From the NCBI RefSeq assembly GCF_000002985.6, contig NC_003279.8, forward strand, positions 7,688,001-7,752,000: a stretch of DNA of 64,000 nucleotides, read 5' to 3'. The notes under the pieces are model-generated. The model was not told the origin of the DNA. It worked only from the letters and a program-made list of their open reading frames with translations, and did not search any database. A program made the translations under genes and the position numbers. The stretch comes from Caenorhabditis elegans (taxonomy: Eukaryota > Nematoda > Chromadorea > Rhabditida > Rhabditidae). Below are positions 1-11,685 of this stretch, piece after piece. How positions within the stretch are numbered: the stretch's first letter is position 1; every line of letters starts with the position of its first letter.

Positions 1-1346
1 TTTTTCTTCAATTGATGTGATAAAGTTTCCGGAGACGTCGAGATATGAAAGCTGGAAAATACATGTTCCCCATTAATTTTCTTTTTGCTATTCTATACGT
101 GTTTGACTTCTGAATACGTTTGTGTGAAGTACATAAAAACCGAGACGCAGAAGCCTAAAGTCCGAAGAAGACAAGTTTTTTAACGTCATCAGTCCCCTCT
201 CAGACGCAACAGACACAAAATAATTGGCGGACGGTAGTAAAACACTAGACCGAAGAATTTATACTCTACATTTGGAAATAAAACCAATGTGCAAGATTTA
301 TGATTTTTTAGTTTGAAAATCAACTTTCACACTTCAAATTCCTTTACTGATTGATAATGTCAGTAATAACCCATTAACTTACATCCAGTACTATATCACA
401 AGGGTCATTTCCATTTTTCTGGTGTATCGCATCTTGCTCTTTTCATGCTCTCGCTCTCACTTTATGTGGTCATTCGGGGCCGTTGTCCATGTATAAAAAG
501 AGACGGACAACGCGACAGAGTGTAATAATGCACGGCCGGACAAATGCGATTTTTGACGACCGCTGCGCATAATATATCGGAGATGTATGTATAAGTCAAT
601 GTAGATTTTTTTTTGTAGGCATTATAAACAGATTTGGCTCACCTGCTTCTTGTTTTTGAACTGATCAACACCGAGAGAATCCAATTTATTGTTCGAGAAG
701 ACGACTGTTTCAAGGTTTTCCAACGAATCTACGGATGGTGGGATTGTCTGAAATATAGTTGAATCATGAAGCTTTACTAAGCTTTAGTAAGCTTTAAAGT
801 CACCTGAAGATTACACGCATGAATAGTCAAATTTCGAAGAGTCTGTTCTAGACCCTTGAAACTATCATCTCCAACCTTAAGCTCATCTTGTCCAGAGCAC
901 TCCTTAATTTCGAGACTTTTAAGGTCAGGAGCCAATTTTCCGAATTCAGGAAGTCCTCCGTCTGGGAACTCCATGTGTTGAATACTGATCTGATAATAGT
1001 TTATATATTGTCTAAATTCCTCTATTCCAGATTTTAACTTACTGAAGACGTTATTAAACTGGCATTTTTCACTGCTTCTGTAGCTTTCATCAAATGGTCA
1101 AGGTTCGAGCCATACAGACATGAAATTACAACTTTTTCTTTGTCGTCGGGCTGTAATAATGAGTCATACTTTGCATAGTCAGCTACTATGATTCACCTTG
1201 CAGAAGCATAAGATCAGATTGTTGAGGTCATCTTGTGAGAGATCAGATTGATTTTCAAGTACATCCAAATCAGGACAATTTGGAATAGCGGCACCGACTG
1301 CTACAAAGCACAGCTGGACAAGGAATATCGCGACAAGGGGTCGCAT
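1..1346 (-). CDS. lron-9: Extracellular leucine-rich-repeat protein LRON-9, 5' part (runs off left edge)
   Basis: Five minus-strand exons join in phase: 1346-1197, 1150-1043, 989-804, 747-643 and 51-1, giving 200 codons before the window ends. The ATG at 1346 opens a signal peptide (MRPLVAIFLVQLCFVAVGA, then AIPNCPD), so the product should be secreted or membrane-exposed. Cysteines follow in the N-terminal cap. Exons 4 and 5 read as LRR units: a NNKLDSLGVDQF motif, then LSYLDVSGNFI straight after the splice. This fits the extracellular LRR-only (LRON) family of nematodes; T23G11.6/lron-9 is the member I recall next to rlbp-1. The remaining LRRs and any transmembrane anchor lie left of position 1. 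The symbol rests on recalled synteny; the LRR and signal-peptide call rests on sequence. Confidence 0.75.
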
Positions 1347-1373
1347 TTTGACCCACACTACAAAAGTGAACAC

Positions 1374-3220
1374 ACTTTCGGTTTTATTTCTCTCAGTTGA
1401 TGGCTGAAGCTTTATTTTTTAATAATAAATAAATAGTTTAGGATTGGATAAACAGTCGGACTGGGGGAGATTAGGAAAAGTAGGAGTAGTAGAAGAAGAA
1501 GACGGATTGATGATTTAAAACAAGATATGAGAACCGAGAACGTCGCGGTATTCTACTGGAGACAGAACGATGTGTGAAAGTGGCAAGAAAAGTATTAAGA
1601 AGAAGACGGTGTGGAGGAAGGAGGCAATAGAAAGATGGAAAGAAATGGGCGAAATGTGTGGCGCAAGATAGGGGCGGGACTCACCCCGAAAAGGGGAAAG
1701 GTGCCTTTGAGCGTCCAACAGTTTTTTGTTAGTGGTCATAATATGTCATACGCGCGGTGATCATTTTTTGATAACAATTCATCCGAATATGATAGTTTTG
1801 AACTAATCATGGATATAGCCAAGTTTTCTTCCAATTTGCAACTGTAGCAATTGAACTACATAAAGTTCTCATATCAGAAGTAAATCTTGTCTTCAACTTG
1901 CTAGTACCGAAAGAACTACGGCATCCAGATATTTGTATTCACATGGCAATTTTAGGGGTTCAAAGTTGAGTTATGTTGCTAAACTTTTTTTTTGTGGTGT
2001 CCTATTCGAAACACATACTTTCAAATCACATACGTCTTATTGGGAAGTCCAGGACTACTTTGACTTTTTTCCCTTGTAAGCGGTTACTGTAGCAACTTAG
2101 TTACACAAAGCTATAAGTGAATTGCATATTATTTCTATCCAAATGACAATTACTGTGTTTTCTCAACAATAATGCTCGTGATCAGTCCCTCCTCCTAGTA
2201 ATGGCCTCTTCTTTATTAAAAAAAAGTTGAGGATTCCACACCCATCATTTCCGCCCAAATTACCTATCATAAGTGCCAAAAAAGGGTTGGGCATGGTGAA
2301 GGAGTTATCAGGGGCGTCATTGAGGGGAGGAAGAAATGAGGCAGACATTGTGAAAACGATAGAATGAATGTTTTATAGGAAACATAGAAATGCTTCGCTA
2401 TGCAGATCAGCTAATCGGGCAGGATTTTTCGATATGTAGAAAAAAGTGAGAAATTGTTATCATAGATGACTTTTTAATTTCAGTTGATTACAAGAGAAAA
2501 CAAAACCTAGTAAGAAGATAATCATAAAATCAGCTACCAATATGTAAAGTGATTATGGTCTCCCAATGATTGGTAATTGAAAAAAGGGAAATGTTAGTGC
2601 AATAATGTAGGTCGAGTGTGTGAATAAGGGTTGTTGGAGATGGATCAGCAGTTTTTGTTCGTTTTTCGTCCATGTTTCGATAAGTCGACCTTGTTTTTGG
2701 ATTCGCAGAGAATTGATAACACACTATCCTCTTTTTCGCTCGATTTGCTTTTCGTCGTTGTCTTTTAATAGAAATTGTGAAGTTCCCATGAACAAAGTTA
2801 TAGACTTAGAGAGCAATTTCATAGAAAAAACTGTAAATCATATCGGTTCTATTGTTTTAAAATTTTTTTCCACGAAAAAATTAGATTGGTGCAAAAAATC
2901 AACACTTTGGGAAAACAAATAAAAAACTATGAATTCTCATATTTTTTTCCCATGTGCAAAATTGAAAGTTTTTACTGTTTTTTCTCCGAAAACCTAGAAA
3001 TTATTTTTCGAAAAGATGCCAGGGTTGATCTACACTACTATTTAGTGTATGATTATATAATTTTAAGCAAATAATGTTTCAAAAAATACAGAAAGATTGT
3101 TGTTCTTGCTGTCTCAAAACGTAGAAGACATTATTCACTTTGATGTGTCGGTGTACTTATGTAATGTACATACACACTGAATGAAAAGTAACAAAAAATG
3201 AAGGCATAAGTGGTTTGCAG
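1374..3220. other. Non-coding interval, probably intronic or intergenic between lron-9 and rlbp-1 exons
   Basis: No exon chain is convincing here. Two diverged copies of a CTGTAGCAA / ACTACATAAAG-type repeat sit near 1840-1880 and 2085-2120. A 61-codon minus-strand frame at 2163-2348 has a true ATG and sensible codons, but it has no partner exon and no recognisable motif. If rlbp-1 really starts left of the window, this is part of a long rlbp-1 intron with lron-9 nested on the opposite strand. Confidence 0.4.
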
Positions 3221-5703
3221 GTACACTCCACCGTTGGAAGGACGACTCGTCGAGAAGTGGCTCGAAGAGGATGAACTCAAAACTGCACAGATCCATGAAG
3301 AACTTACAAAACAACAGTTTTTGTTAGACTTGTTACATTCAAAGGTATGTTAGATAAAGAGAAAGAGGGTTTAAAGAGGGACATGATGGATTAAAAGAAG
3401 AAGACGAACGCGTGGGAGAGACAGAAAGAAAAGACACAAACGGGTCTAGACGCCGCCCATTTCAATGGAAGATACGTTTGAGAGTGGTTTTTTTAATCAG
3501 TGAATATTTTATTTCTTATACAAACACTGAAACTCTTTAAAAGTTAGATCTTGGTTGTACGAGCTCTAGAAACTTCAGCTTAATTGAAAAAAAAACTGTT
3601 TTAGTAATAAAATTCTATAGTAATTTAATTTATGTTAATGTTTCTCGAAAGACACCCAAAAATAAAAAAAAAGTATCTAATTAATAATTAGGGCACATTC
3701 AGATGTTTTTATATGGTGGGGATTTTTTCAAAATATCTTAAAAATTGGTCAAAAAGACTGATTATTTAAATAACTCAAAAATGTTTTAGGTTTTTCTAAA
3801 TGTTCAGTAAAAGTTTTGGCAAAGTGCCAAATTTTTGGAAATTTGGACTTTTTAAGAAATTCAGAGCATGCATTCATTTTTGAAAACTTAGAATGTTCAA
3901 ATAAAATTAATAAAAACAAAATGTAAACTTAAAATTTGTTGAAGGACATTCTTTTAATCGATTCACAAAATTATGACATCTGAATAACCTTTGGACTGTG
4001 AAATTTTAAAAAAATCAAATTTTTCAAATTGGAACTTATTCAATTATTATTGTTGGATTATTAGATTATTTATAGACCTAGGTACGGTTTCCAAAAAAGG
4101 CTTACAATACTGTAAATATATAACTTCACAATCACATTAACTAAAATGAACAGTATGCATTCATATACTAAAATACAAATAAACAAAACGATTCGAAAAC
4201 CCTAAACAATACCTTTAAATAAAGAAACAAAAGACACAATAAGTGTTTAATTTGTGAATTCGTGTGAATCACATACCGAATGTGATATGTTTGTGTCCTA
4301 CCTAAAATTCGGGAATTCCTGTAATTGATAAGGGGGATACATAGTGATACTGCGATGATCGGTACTCAAATGTCTCCGTTTGTTCCATCTCTTCTGATCT
4401 TCCCCTTCACTCACCATACCTGCTTTCCCGTTTCAATTCGCATTGAACCGTAATTAGGTGGTAGTGTTATGCAAGGTAAAACTGACCACAGCATCCGAAG
4501 CAGCATGTATCGGCAGGAGGATACGTATTTCGATTCGCTTTGATTCATTTTCTTATTTAGGAGAACTCGAAGGTCGAATATAGGCACTTATCGGCCATTT
4601 TCATCTATGCCATCCTTTTCTGGCGCGGTGCCAAATTATAGAAAACTTGGGAACCAGAAACTAAGAGGCCGGATAAAATAATTTTTAACATAAATATTTT
4701 ACTAGGTACGATTGGAAATTCAAAATATTGATGTCTCTGAAATTATTTTGGAAATATAAAAAATATTGAATACTGTGTGTTCTCATCTAGAGCAGTGATG
4801 TGCAGAAAAACAAGATTATTTCTGAATAATAATTCATATTTTTGAATCAGAACATTAAAATAGAATTCTAGGAAATTATTAAAAGTTGGATTATCTTACC
4901 GAAAAGAACATCTTTGTAGATTTTCCGCACGTCTCTAATCTACAGTAAGACCTTCTAGCTGATAAAAATTTCATCCTACCGTATCTCTACAGTAATCCAT
5001 TGTATTCAAGAAGCAAAAAAAAAGTATTGTTTGAATGTTTTTGGTACGAAAAACCAAAGAAAAAAAGAGAATGCAAAATGAAGAATTTTTTGTACTTAGT
5101 AGGTTATAGTTTAAATTTCAGATAAGTGCACGACATGAACGAGGCCGAACGACAGCAGAATTGGACGAACATGCGTGGCAGGTTCAGAATAATATAACTG
5201 CAATAAAAAGGCGTTTAAAGGTGAGTTAATCGAATAGTGTATAACATGATAATGTACTTAAATATTTTCAGCAACTAGTAGATGCAGCTCCACAAGTAGT
5301 TTCACTAGATACAACTGCAGATAGTAGATGCATTGAAATGTACGAAGAAAAACAGCTGATGGCAACACAAGGAATGCTTCGAGAGGATGTTTCTGCAGAA
5401 CGTCAACGAGTTGCTGAATTGTGTTGGAGATTGCATAATTGTAAGCAGTTGGTTAATGAGAATGAAGAAGAAAATACAAACAAGAAGATTGATTTTGAAG
5501 AAGAACAAGAATGGACGGAGCGGTTAGCGAGTTCCTTATAAGATTTACATATAAAAATTAGTTTCAGGTGCAAATTGGAAGAAGCTGCACGAAGTGCCCT
5601 GTTAGAAGAGATTACACGTCTTCGATCTACTTGTGCTGATCTTCGAGCTCGTCTGGAAATGGAGTCACTGAGCAAAGAAGTTATGAAATATGATTCACTC
5701 TAG
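3221..5703 (+). CDS. rlbp-1: RalBP1/RLIP76 homologue, C-terminal coiled-coil exons
   Basis: Exons 3221-3344, 5122-5220, 5272-5522 and 5568-5703 (TAG) join in phase to give about 203 C-terminal residues. Exons 1-2 match the Ral-binding region of RALBP1: a QQFLLDLLHSK segment corresponds to the mammalian QEFLLNSLH stretch, followed by W-x-VQ..ITAIKRRLK. The rest is Glu/Arg-rich coiled coil ending in KEVMKYDSL. RALBP1 is a RhoGAP (Rac/Cdc42) effector of Ral GTPases acting in exocytosis and endocytosis. The RhoGAP domain is not in this window; the first exon enters with one nucleotide of a split codon, so upstream exons must exist. They are probably left of position 1. The 1.8 kb intron 3345-5121 holds only AT-rich DNA. 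Confidence 0.8.
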
Positions 5704-6341
5704 ATCGAATGTACTTTTGTAGAATTGTTCTGTTTTGATACTTTATCAATATCACAGCATTCGGTAACGGGGAATTCGAATGTGCTTCTTTTTTATAATA
5801 TATTTTCACAAAGTACTGTATTTCTTTCAAAATTATTTTTGCATATCAATAGGGCACATTTGCAGAATTAAGTGGAATCAATCAATAATTCTTAGTCTTT
5901 TCCTTCCTCAAGTCAATAAATGTGCATATTTTCCATATTCCATATCTACCCCTAACTCACACTCCCCTTCTTTTTGACATTTATATTAGCTTTATCATTC
6001 GTTTTTGTTAACTTTAATCACAAAAAATCCGGGCATAATTTCTCTTTACCATCTTCACTTTTCATGTCATTTGTTTTCACTTTTTTTGATAATTTTTTAT
6101 CATTTGGGTCTTGTTTTTCACAAAATCAAAACTTTTTCACAACTTCTTTTTCAGTAATCCCAGTTTTTCTGTACCGATGTGACCAGATATGTATAAATTT
6201 TATTGCATCCAACAATCTCACACAGTTTGATTATTTGAAAAACTGTTCTGATTCAGAAAAATGTTACATTTACACTTTGAAAACTTTTTTCTAAAATTTG
6301 AATGCTATTTAATTTTTAAACTTTAAGCATCAACGAACACA

Positions 6342-7168
6342 ATGGCCGATATCTTCAGAAAACCAAAATCAAAAATTCAAAAAAGGAAAATTTTAGAAGA
6401 CGACGACGTTGCTGCTGATGGTATTTAATTTTTAATCTGATAAAATAATTGTTTTTAAAGCAAATGATAACTTAAGAGCATAACATGCATTAAAATTTTT
6501 AATGTTCTAAATTTTTTTTTCCAGAAGAGTCGTCAAGAGTTTCCGATATTCGAGATCTTCAACGATCACGAGAAAGGAAAAATGGTCTCACAGAATTAGA
6601 ATGCGCAGTTGGAATTTCAAAAGCTGCAGCTCTCGAGGATGGAATTCAAATGGCTGGTGGCGGAATGGTGATGACAAGTAAAAAGAAGGCAGCAATGGAA
6701 GCTGCAAGCATTGAACAAGGACTCCGAGAACAATTCGAGAAGGAAACAATGCTGAGAGATGAACATGAAGAATTAAGGAAATATATTGATGACGGACTTC
6801 AAGAATATACAGCTGATACTTCTAAAATTGAAAAACAGAAACAACCTTCTTCATCAGCTGCAGCTAAATTTTCATCGCTGAATGCAGAAGATCGTGATGT
6901 AGAGCTTTTGAAACAAGCTGCTGGAAAAGTGAAGGGAAATCAAAGCAAAAAGGAGACAGAATTGCTTTCAGAGCATATGCTCGCAGGAATCCCAGAAGTG
7001 GACCTGGGAATTAGCACTCGTATCACCAATATCTTGGAGACTGAAAAGAAAAAACGATTCCTTCTTCAAATATCTGCTGCTGAAGCTGCAGGTCTTCCAC
7101 CACCAATTGAAGAATGTGAAGAATCAAAACCAAAATATCGAAGACGTTTCAACAACCAGCGTCGATAA
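6342..7168 (+). CDS. C9orf78/TLS1 (HCA59) family protein
   Basis: Two exons (6342-6420, 6525-7168) encode 240 residues. The diagnostic block is MLAGIPEVDLGI at about residues 178-189, preceded by a KKETELLSEH segment; human C9orf78 has MLSGIPEVDLGI after an equivalent stretch. The family (TLS1 in fission yeast) is a spliceosome-associated factor, so a nuclear pre-mRNA splicing role is likely. The N-terminus is short and acidic (MADIFRKPKS, then an acidic DDD run), and the C-terminus is basic (KYRRRFNNQRR). I recall the gene as T23G11.4. An AATAAA lies about 40 bp past the stop. It sits 640 bp after rlbp-1 and 530 bp before gld-1, all on the same strand. Confidence 0.85.
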
Positions 7169-7695
7169 ATTGAGATACACAAGTGTTTTTTATTTATTTT
7201 CCTGTTTAAATAAATTCGATTCATTTTATAAAACTCTGAATTGAAAGTATTCAATTAAATTCTGAAAAGCCTCATGCAAATCAGCGCACGGCTTAATAGG
7301 CGTGGCCAATTCCTGCCGTTTCGCCACCCGTGCGCGCATTTCTGGAACTTAAAGGAACATGTTGCACCGCGACGTATGGGTCTCGCAGCGATCGCAAACA
7401 GGTATACGGTAAAAGTTTCGAAATTTAGGACTTCACCTCAAAACTTTTTAGAGTTTTATTTTTTCGATGCTTTTTGGTTGTTTTATATTTCGTTTCATCT
7501 AAAAATTTTAGAAATAATTATTTCTATTTGAATATGACCACTTTCACATTTTCCTCGAATGTTTCATTCCGAAATTCTAGTGAATATTCGTTAGATAAGC
7601 TAGATGAGCGAATCGCCGCAGAGTTTAAGCTTATGTCGTTACGTTATTGAAAAATATATTATTACTAAGTTTTCTTACAGGTTAACCATCGAAGA
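7169..7695 (+). promoter_or_regulatory. gld-1 upstream region and 5' UTR acceptor
   Basis: The first 100 bases hold the upstream gene's 3' UTR. A GC-richer stretch near 7280-7400 (GGCGTGGCC, CGCGACGTATGGG) is the likely gld-1 promoter. A good 3' splice site (TTTTCTTACAG) ends at 7680, 15 bases before the ATG, so the mature 5' leader is either trans-spliced or joined to an upstream non-coding exon. Which one cannot be told from sequence. Confidence 0.5.
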
Positions 7696-9410
7696 ATGCC
7701 GTCGTGCACCACTCCAACTTACGGTGTTTCGACCCAACTAGAAAGCCAAAGCTCTGAATCGCCATCTCGTTCGTCCGTTATGACGCCAACGTCTCTGGAT
7801 GGAGACAATAGTCCACGGAAGAGATTCCCCATCATCGACAATGTTCCAGCGGATCGTTGGCCGTCAACTCGGCGAGACGGATGGGTACGCGAATTTTCAT
7901 TTTGTTCATCAATTACAGTAATAAAAAATTTTCAGAGCTCTGTTAGAGCGCCACCACCAGCTCGTCTGACGCTATCGACGAACAACAGACACATCATGTC
8001 CCCGATTTCGAGCGCTTACAGTCAAACACCTAATTCGCTTTTGTCGCCAGCCATGTTCAATCCAAAGAGCAGAAGTATCTTTTCCCCGACTCTTCCTGCA
8101 ACTCCAATGAGTTATGGAAAATCATCGATGGACAAGAGTATGAAACAATCTCATGTCTACTTATTTTTCTGTAATTTCTTCAGGCCTGTTCTCTCCAACA
8201 GCTACAGAACCAATCGAGGTTGAGGCAACTGTCGAGTACTTGGCTGATCTGGTTAAAGAGAAGAAACATCTTACGCTCTTTCCTCATATGTTCAGCAATG
8301 TTGAACGTTTGTTGGATGATGGTACATAACCGCTCTGTGTTCCTACAAGTAATTATTTTATTTTAGAAATCGGTCGTGTCCGCGTGGCTTTGTTCCAAAC
8401 TGAGTTTCCGAGAGTTGAGCTTCCTGAGCCTGCTGGAGACATGATTTCGATCACTGAGAAGATTTATGTTCCAAAGAACGAATACCCAGACGTAATTTAA
8501 CGAATTTCAAGTTTTCGAACAACTAAAACATTTCAGTATAACTTCGTCGGTAGAATTCTCGGCCCACGTGGGATGACCGCCAAGCAGCTTGAGCAGGACA
8601 CTGGATGCAAGATTATGGTCCGAGGAAAGGGATCAATGCGGGACAAGTCAAAGGTTTGATCTTGTTACAATTTTATCTAAAACAAAGTTTAGTTGTTGAA
8701 GGAAAGTGCTCACCGTGGAAAGGCCAATTGGGAGCATCTCGAAGACGATCTGCACGTTCTTGTGCAATGCGAAGACACTGAGAATCGTGTTCACATCAAA
8801 TTGCAAGCAGCACTCGAACAGGTCAAGAAGTTGCTCATTCCGGCTGTGAGTTATATGCTTCGTAAAATCTCTACAATAACCTATTTTCAGCCCGAGGGAA
8901 CTGACGAGCTGAAGAGAAAACAACTTATGGAACTTGCAATCATCAACGGTACGTATCGTCCAATGAAGTCGCCAAACCCAGCTCGTGTGATGACTGCAGT
9001 TCCTCTGCTCTCTCCAACTCCACTACGTAGTTCAGGTCCAGTTTTGATGTCGCCAACTCCTGGATCAGGACTCCCGTCAACGACATTTGGAGGATCGATC
9101 TTGGTAGAACAGTTCTTCAGTTTAAGTTTCATATTTTTAATTTCAGAGCCCCACTCTCACTGCATCCAACCTTCTCGGATCTAACGTCTTCGATTACTCG
9201 CTTCTGAGCCCGAGCATGTTTGATTCATTCAGCTCTCTTCAACTTGCAAGTGATTTGACGTTCCCGAAGTACCCAACAACCACTTCGTTTGTCAACTCAT
9301 TCCCTGGTCTTTTCACTTCTGCATCTTCTTTTGCCAATCAAACAAACACCAATGTGTCCCCGAGTGGAGCAAGTCCCTCGGCTTCTTCAGTCAACAACAC
9401 CTCTTTCTAA
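7696..9410 (+). CDS. gld-1: GLD-1, STAR/KH-domain translational repressor
   Basis: Eight coding exons: 7696-7884, 7936-8137, 8184-8321, 8367-8491, 8537-8653, 8702-8845 (or 8693-8845), 8891-9103 and 9147-9410. With the 8702 acceptor the protein is 463 residues, the length I know for GLD-1. The STAR module is complete: Qua1 around residues 141-200, then the KH domain with [19 protein letters not shown] starting at Tyr219 (Gly227 in the GxxG loop region), then Qua2 through about residue 336. Flanking regions are Ser/Pro/Thr-rich. GLD-1 is a cytoplasmic germline RNA-binding protein that represses many maternal mRNAs and promotes meiotic entry and oogenesis. Alternative acceptors nine bases apart would insert Leu-Leu-Lys after KSK in the KH/Qua2 junction, giving 466 residues. 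Confidence 0.97.
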
Positions 9411-9481
9411 AAAGTTCACATTTATAACTCACACTCCCTTTGTTTTGTTCGTTCTCACCATTTTAGGTTACCATAGAATCA

Positions 9482-9504
9482 TGTGCCATACATCATGTTG
9501 CCAT
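9482..9504 (+). promoter_or_regulatory. Two FBF/PUF binding elements in the gld-1 3' UTR
   Basis: TGTGCCATA (9482-9490) and TGTTGCCAT (9496-9504) lie 72-95 bases past the gld-1 stop, five bases apart. Both match the UGU(R/U)nnAU-type element recognised by FBF-1/FBF-2, and a pair like this in the gld-1 3' UTR is established as the site through which FBF represses gld-1 in germline stem cells. The rest of the 3' region to about 10300 is pyrimidine-rich, with no coding signal. Confidence 0.85.
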
Positions 9505-10352
9505 TTTTTCCCCCTCTCATCTCCCCCATCTTTATCATGTCATCAATTGGTATCTACCATCTCACTCCTTTAGGAATAGCATACACATACAGTTAGTAAT
9601 AATTATGTAATGAGATACCTAATACCATTAATTCCTTTCTGTAATTTAAACTCGCCCTGCTGCTTTCACCATATGCTCTTTGATTTTTAAGTATCTTTTC
9701 CCTTTCTTCGCAGATCTTGAAAAGATATTTTAACATCAGAGAAAAACGGCAGGTGCCCCGGTAATAACATCTTATCAGGATAACCATTTTGGAGAATACT
9801 CATTGATACTTTTATTGATGCAGCTATTCCCCTACCCATTCATACTACCTCGAATGCCAAAGCACCCCCTTTATTTTTCTGTGTTATCTTAACGCTAACC
9901 CCTGTAGAATCTTCCCGGTTTGATGTAGTCATCAAAAATTTTTCATCTTTTCTAAATTTTTAGTAACTTGAGATTTTAATTTTCTTTCCCGCTAGTTAGA
10001 TATGTTCAAATCTCACATCCCCATCAAACCAGCCCCAAGTCCCCATTCTAAACCCCTACCCCTTCCCAATCTGTCCATTATAATTTTAAGCACAAGTCCA
10101 AGAGCTAATATTTTTAGCAGTCTTTCACATTGACCATTTTCTCGGTACCCTGTTTTTGAGACCAAAATTTTGAATTTTGAAATTGAAATACAGGGCGAGA
10201 TAAAATAATAAAAAATAGTTTTTATTCAATTTTTCTTCCAGTTCATGTTTTAAAACGATTAAAAAGGAAACATTAGTTAGAAACATTTTCATTTCTTCAA
10301 ATGTTTCACGTGAGCAGGGATTCAAACTGTTTCCAATCCGAAGAGGATTTTG

Positions 10353-11037
10353 ATGATAATCCAAGAGTTGATGGAGTTATCGAATTACTCAGTATGTGAT
10401 GTTCTGTAAAAAAAATCGCCAGTTAAAATTATCAGAACTTTTCGTATGGCCTGCAGCTGCAATTATGTTAATTTTCCTTTTACTCCTGGTGAACAATTCG
10501 GTTAACATTGAGAAACAAAAAAACGTCCGGAGGCGTCATTTAATGGTATTTGTTATCGGTTATTTTATCAGGATCGTCTAAATAATAATATTTCAGAGCA
10601 CAGTTCAAAATTGGCATATGCACGATGATTTTATTGCAGGACTTAAAGGAATTAGAAAAGAGGAAGAATGTAAAAGAATGATGTTTTCTGAAAAGTGTGA
10701 ATATAGTAAACCGGTGGTCAATGCGTTGAATGAATATAAAAAAGAGAGAATTGAAGAAGTAAAGAGAAAAACTTTCGAAAAATCTTCAAAGAAAAATGCA
10801 GAAATTGCTAAAGTGGAGGTTCGAATATTTTCACAACTAAAAATTATTTTCTAGGAACGATTTGGCCCGGTTAAAACATTGAAAATGGGTGGAGTATTTC
10901 CCAAAAATAAGGCGAATAGTGTATTCTGGAGTCCTGCAGATATTGTTGCATTCAATTTAATGTTTAGAAAAGCTCGAAAAACTCAAAAACTTGCAGATGG
11001 TGTGAAGATTGCTTCTATTGATGAAATTTACTCTTGA
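10353..11037 (+). CDS. Small unknown protein between gld-1 and gna-2
   Basis: Exons 10597-10818 and 10855-11037 (TGA) are firm: they join in phase across a 36-base intron and encode about 134 residues. Visible features are a KKERIEEVKRKTFEKSSKK basic helix and a C-terminal block with GGVFPKNKANSVFWSPADIV. The first exon is ambiguous. An ATG at 10353 (13 codons to a donor at 10391) enters the second exon in phase through the TTTCAG acceptor. A more protein-like frame starts at 10301 (MFHVSRDSNCFQSEEDF) but needs a weaker acceptor eight bases downstream (GCACAG). I recognise no domain. It could be T23G11.1. Confidence 0.65.
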
Positions 11038-11039
11038 AC

Positions 11040-11242
11040 TATTATTATCGAAAAAATACGATCGCACAAATTTCTCATAATTTATTTTTGATCTACCTGT
11101 TGAACTTGACTCCGCCCCCAATCTTGTTGCCGTTGTTATTTTGTTGTGGCTGTCTTGTCGAAGGAAGGGGAGGAGCCTATTCAACAAGGTAGATCAAAAA
11201 TAAATTATGAGAAAATTGTGCGATCGTATTTTTTCAATAATA
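11040..11242. repeat. MITE-like element with ~62-bp terminal inverted repeats
   Basis: The left arm (11040-11104) begins TATTATTATCG and continues through ACGATCGCACAAA and TTGATCTACCTG. The right arm (11180-11242) is its near-perfect reverse complement. The ~75-bp centre is unique. The size, long TIRs and lack of coding sequence are typical of a non-autonomous DNA transposon. It lies immediately after the stop codon of the upstream small gene, so it probably supplies that gene's 3' end. Confidence 0.85.
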
Positions 11243-11384
11243 TTTTTGGGTTACAATTTTTTAATCAATAAAAAAATGACGATTTTTGAAGCAACAATTT
11301 TTATTTCTTAAATAATTGTTTTCAGAAAGCGAAATTCCAGATCTAGACCGGAAATTTGGTAATTTATGACACCGGTCTCGACAC

Positions 11385-11430
11385 GATCGAAAGTTGCATG
11401 CGCGCCTTTAATGTGTACTGTAGTTTCCGC
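11385..11430. repeat. Copy of the dispersed GCGCCTTTAA..TACTGTAG repeat
   Basis: A GTCTCGACACGA box (near 11377) is followed by GCGCCTTTAATGTGTACTGTAG, a unit seen in variant form near 15490, 19490, 35590, 40250, 40420 and 41990 of this window. It lies in the gna-2 upstream region. Confidence 0.7.
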
Positions 11431-11546
11431 GTTTCGATGTTTCACAATTTTCTTCGTTTGTTTCTTTATTCTAAATAATATTTTCGAGAAATATATTGAG
11501 TTTTCTTGTAACCATTTAAATAAATTATACTGTACCCATTCCAGAC

Positions 11547-11683
11547 ATGCATAATTGCAATTTCACATTTTTGATCTACACCGACTGCCAATCCGGTTTT
11601 GTTTTATTGAACTCTCACTAATTCGGCCGTCTTCGATGTTTGCAGAGCGCTCATTCACTTCTTATTATACTCACTTCAACTAA
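11547..11683 (+). promoter_or_regulatory. gna-2 5' UTR upstream ORFs and GLD-1-type sites
   Basis: Two short uORFs precede the main ATG at 11686. One of 24 codons runs 11547-11621 and one of 15 codons runs 11636-11683; the second stops two bases before the start codon. STAR-type hexamers lie among them: ACTAAT near 11617 and TACTCA near 11668, both close to the UACU(A/C)A GLD-1 consensus. Published work established that GLD-1 binds the gna-2 5' UTR, represses translation and shields the uORF-containing mRNA from nonsense-mediated decay. The exact transcript start is not visible here. Confidence 0.75.
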
Positions 11684-11685
11684 CA

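Noticed and set aside
2163-2348. 61-codon minus-strand frame with true ATG
   Set aside because: Codons look reasonable but there is no signal peptide, domain or flanking exon; left as a note only.
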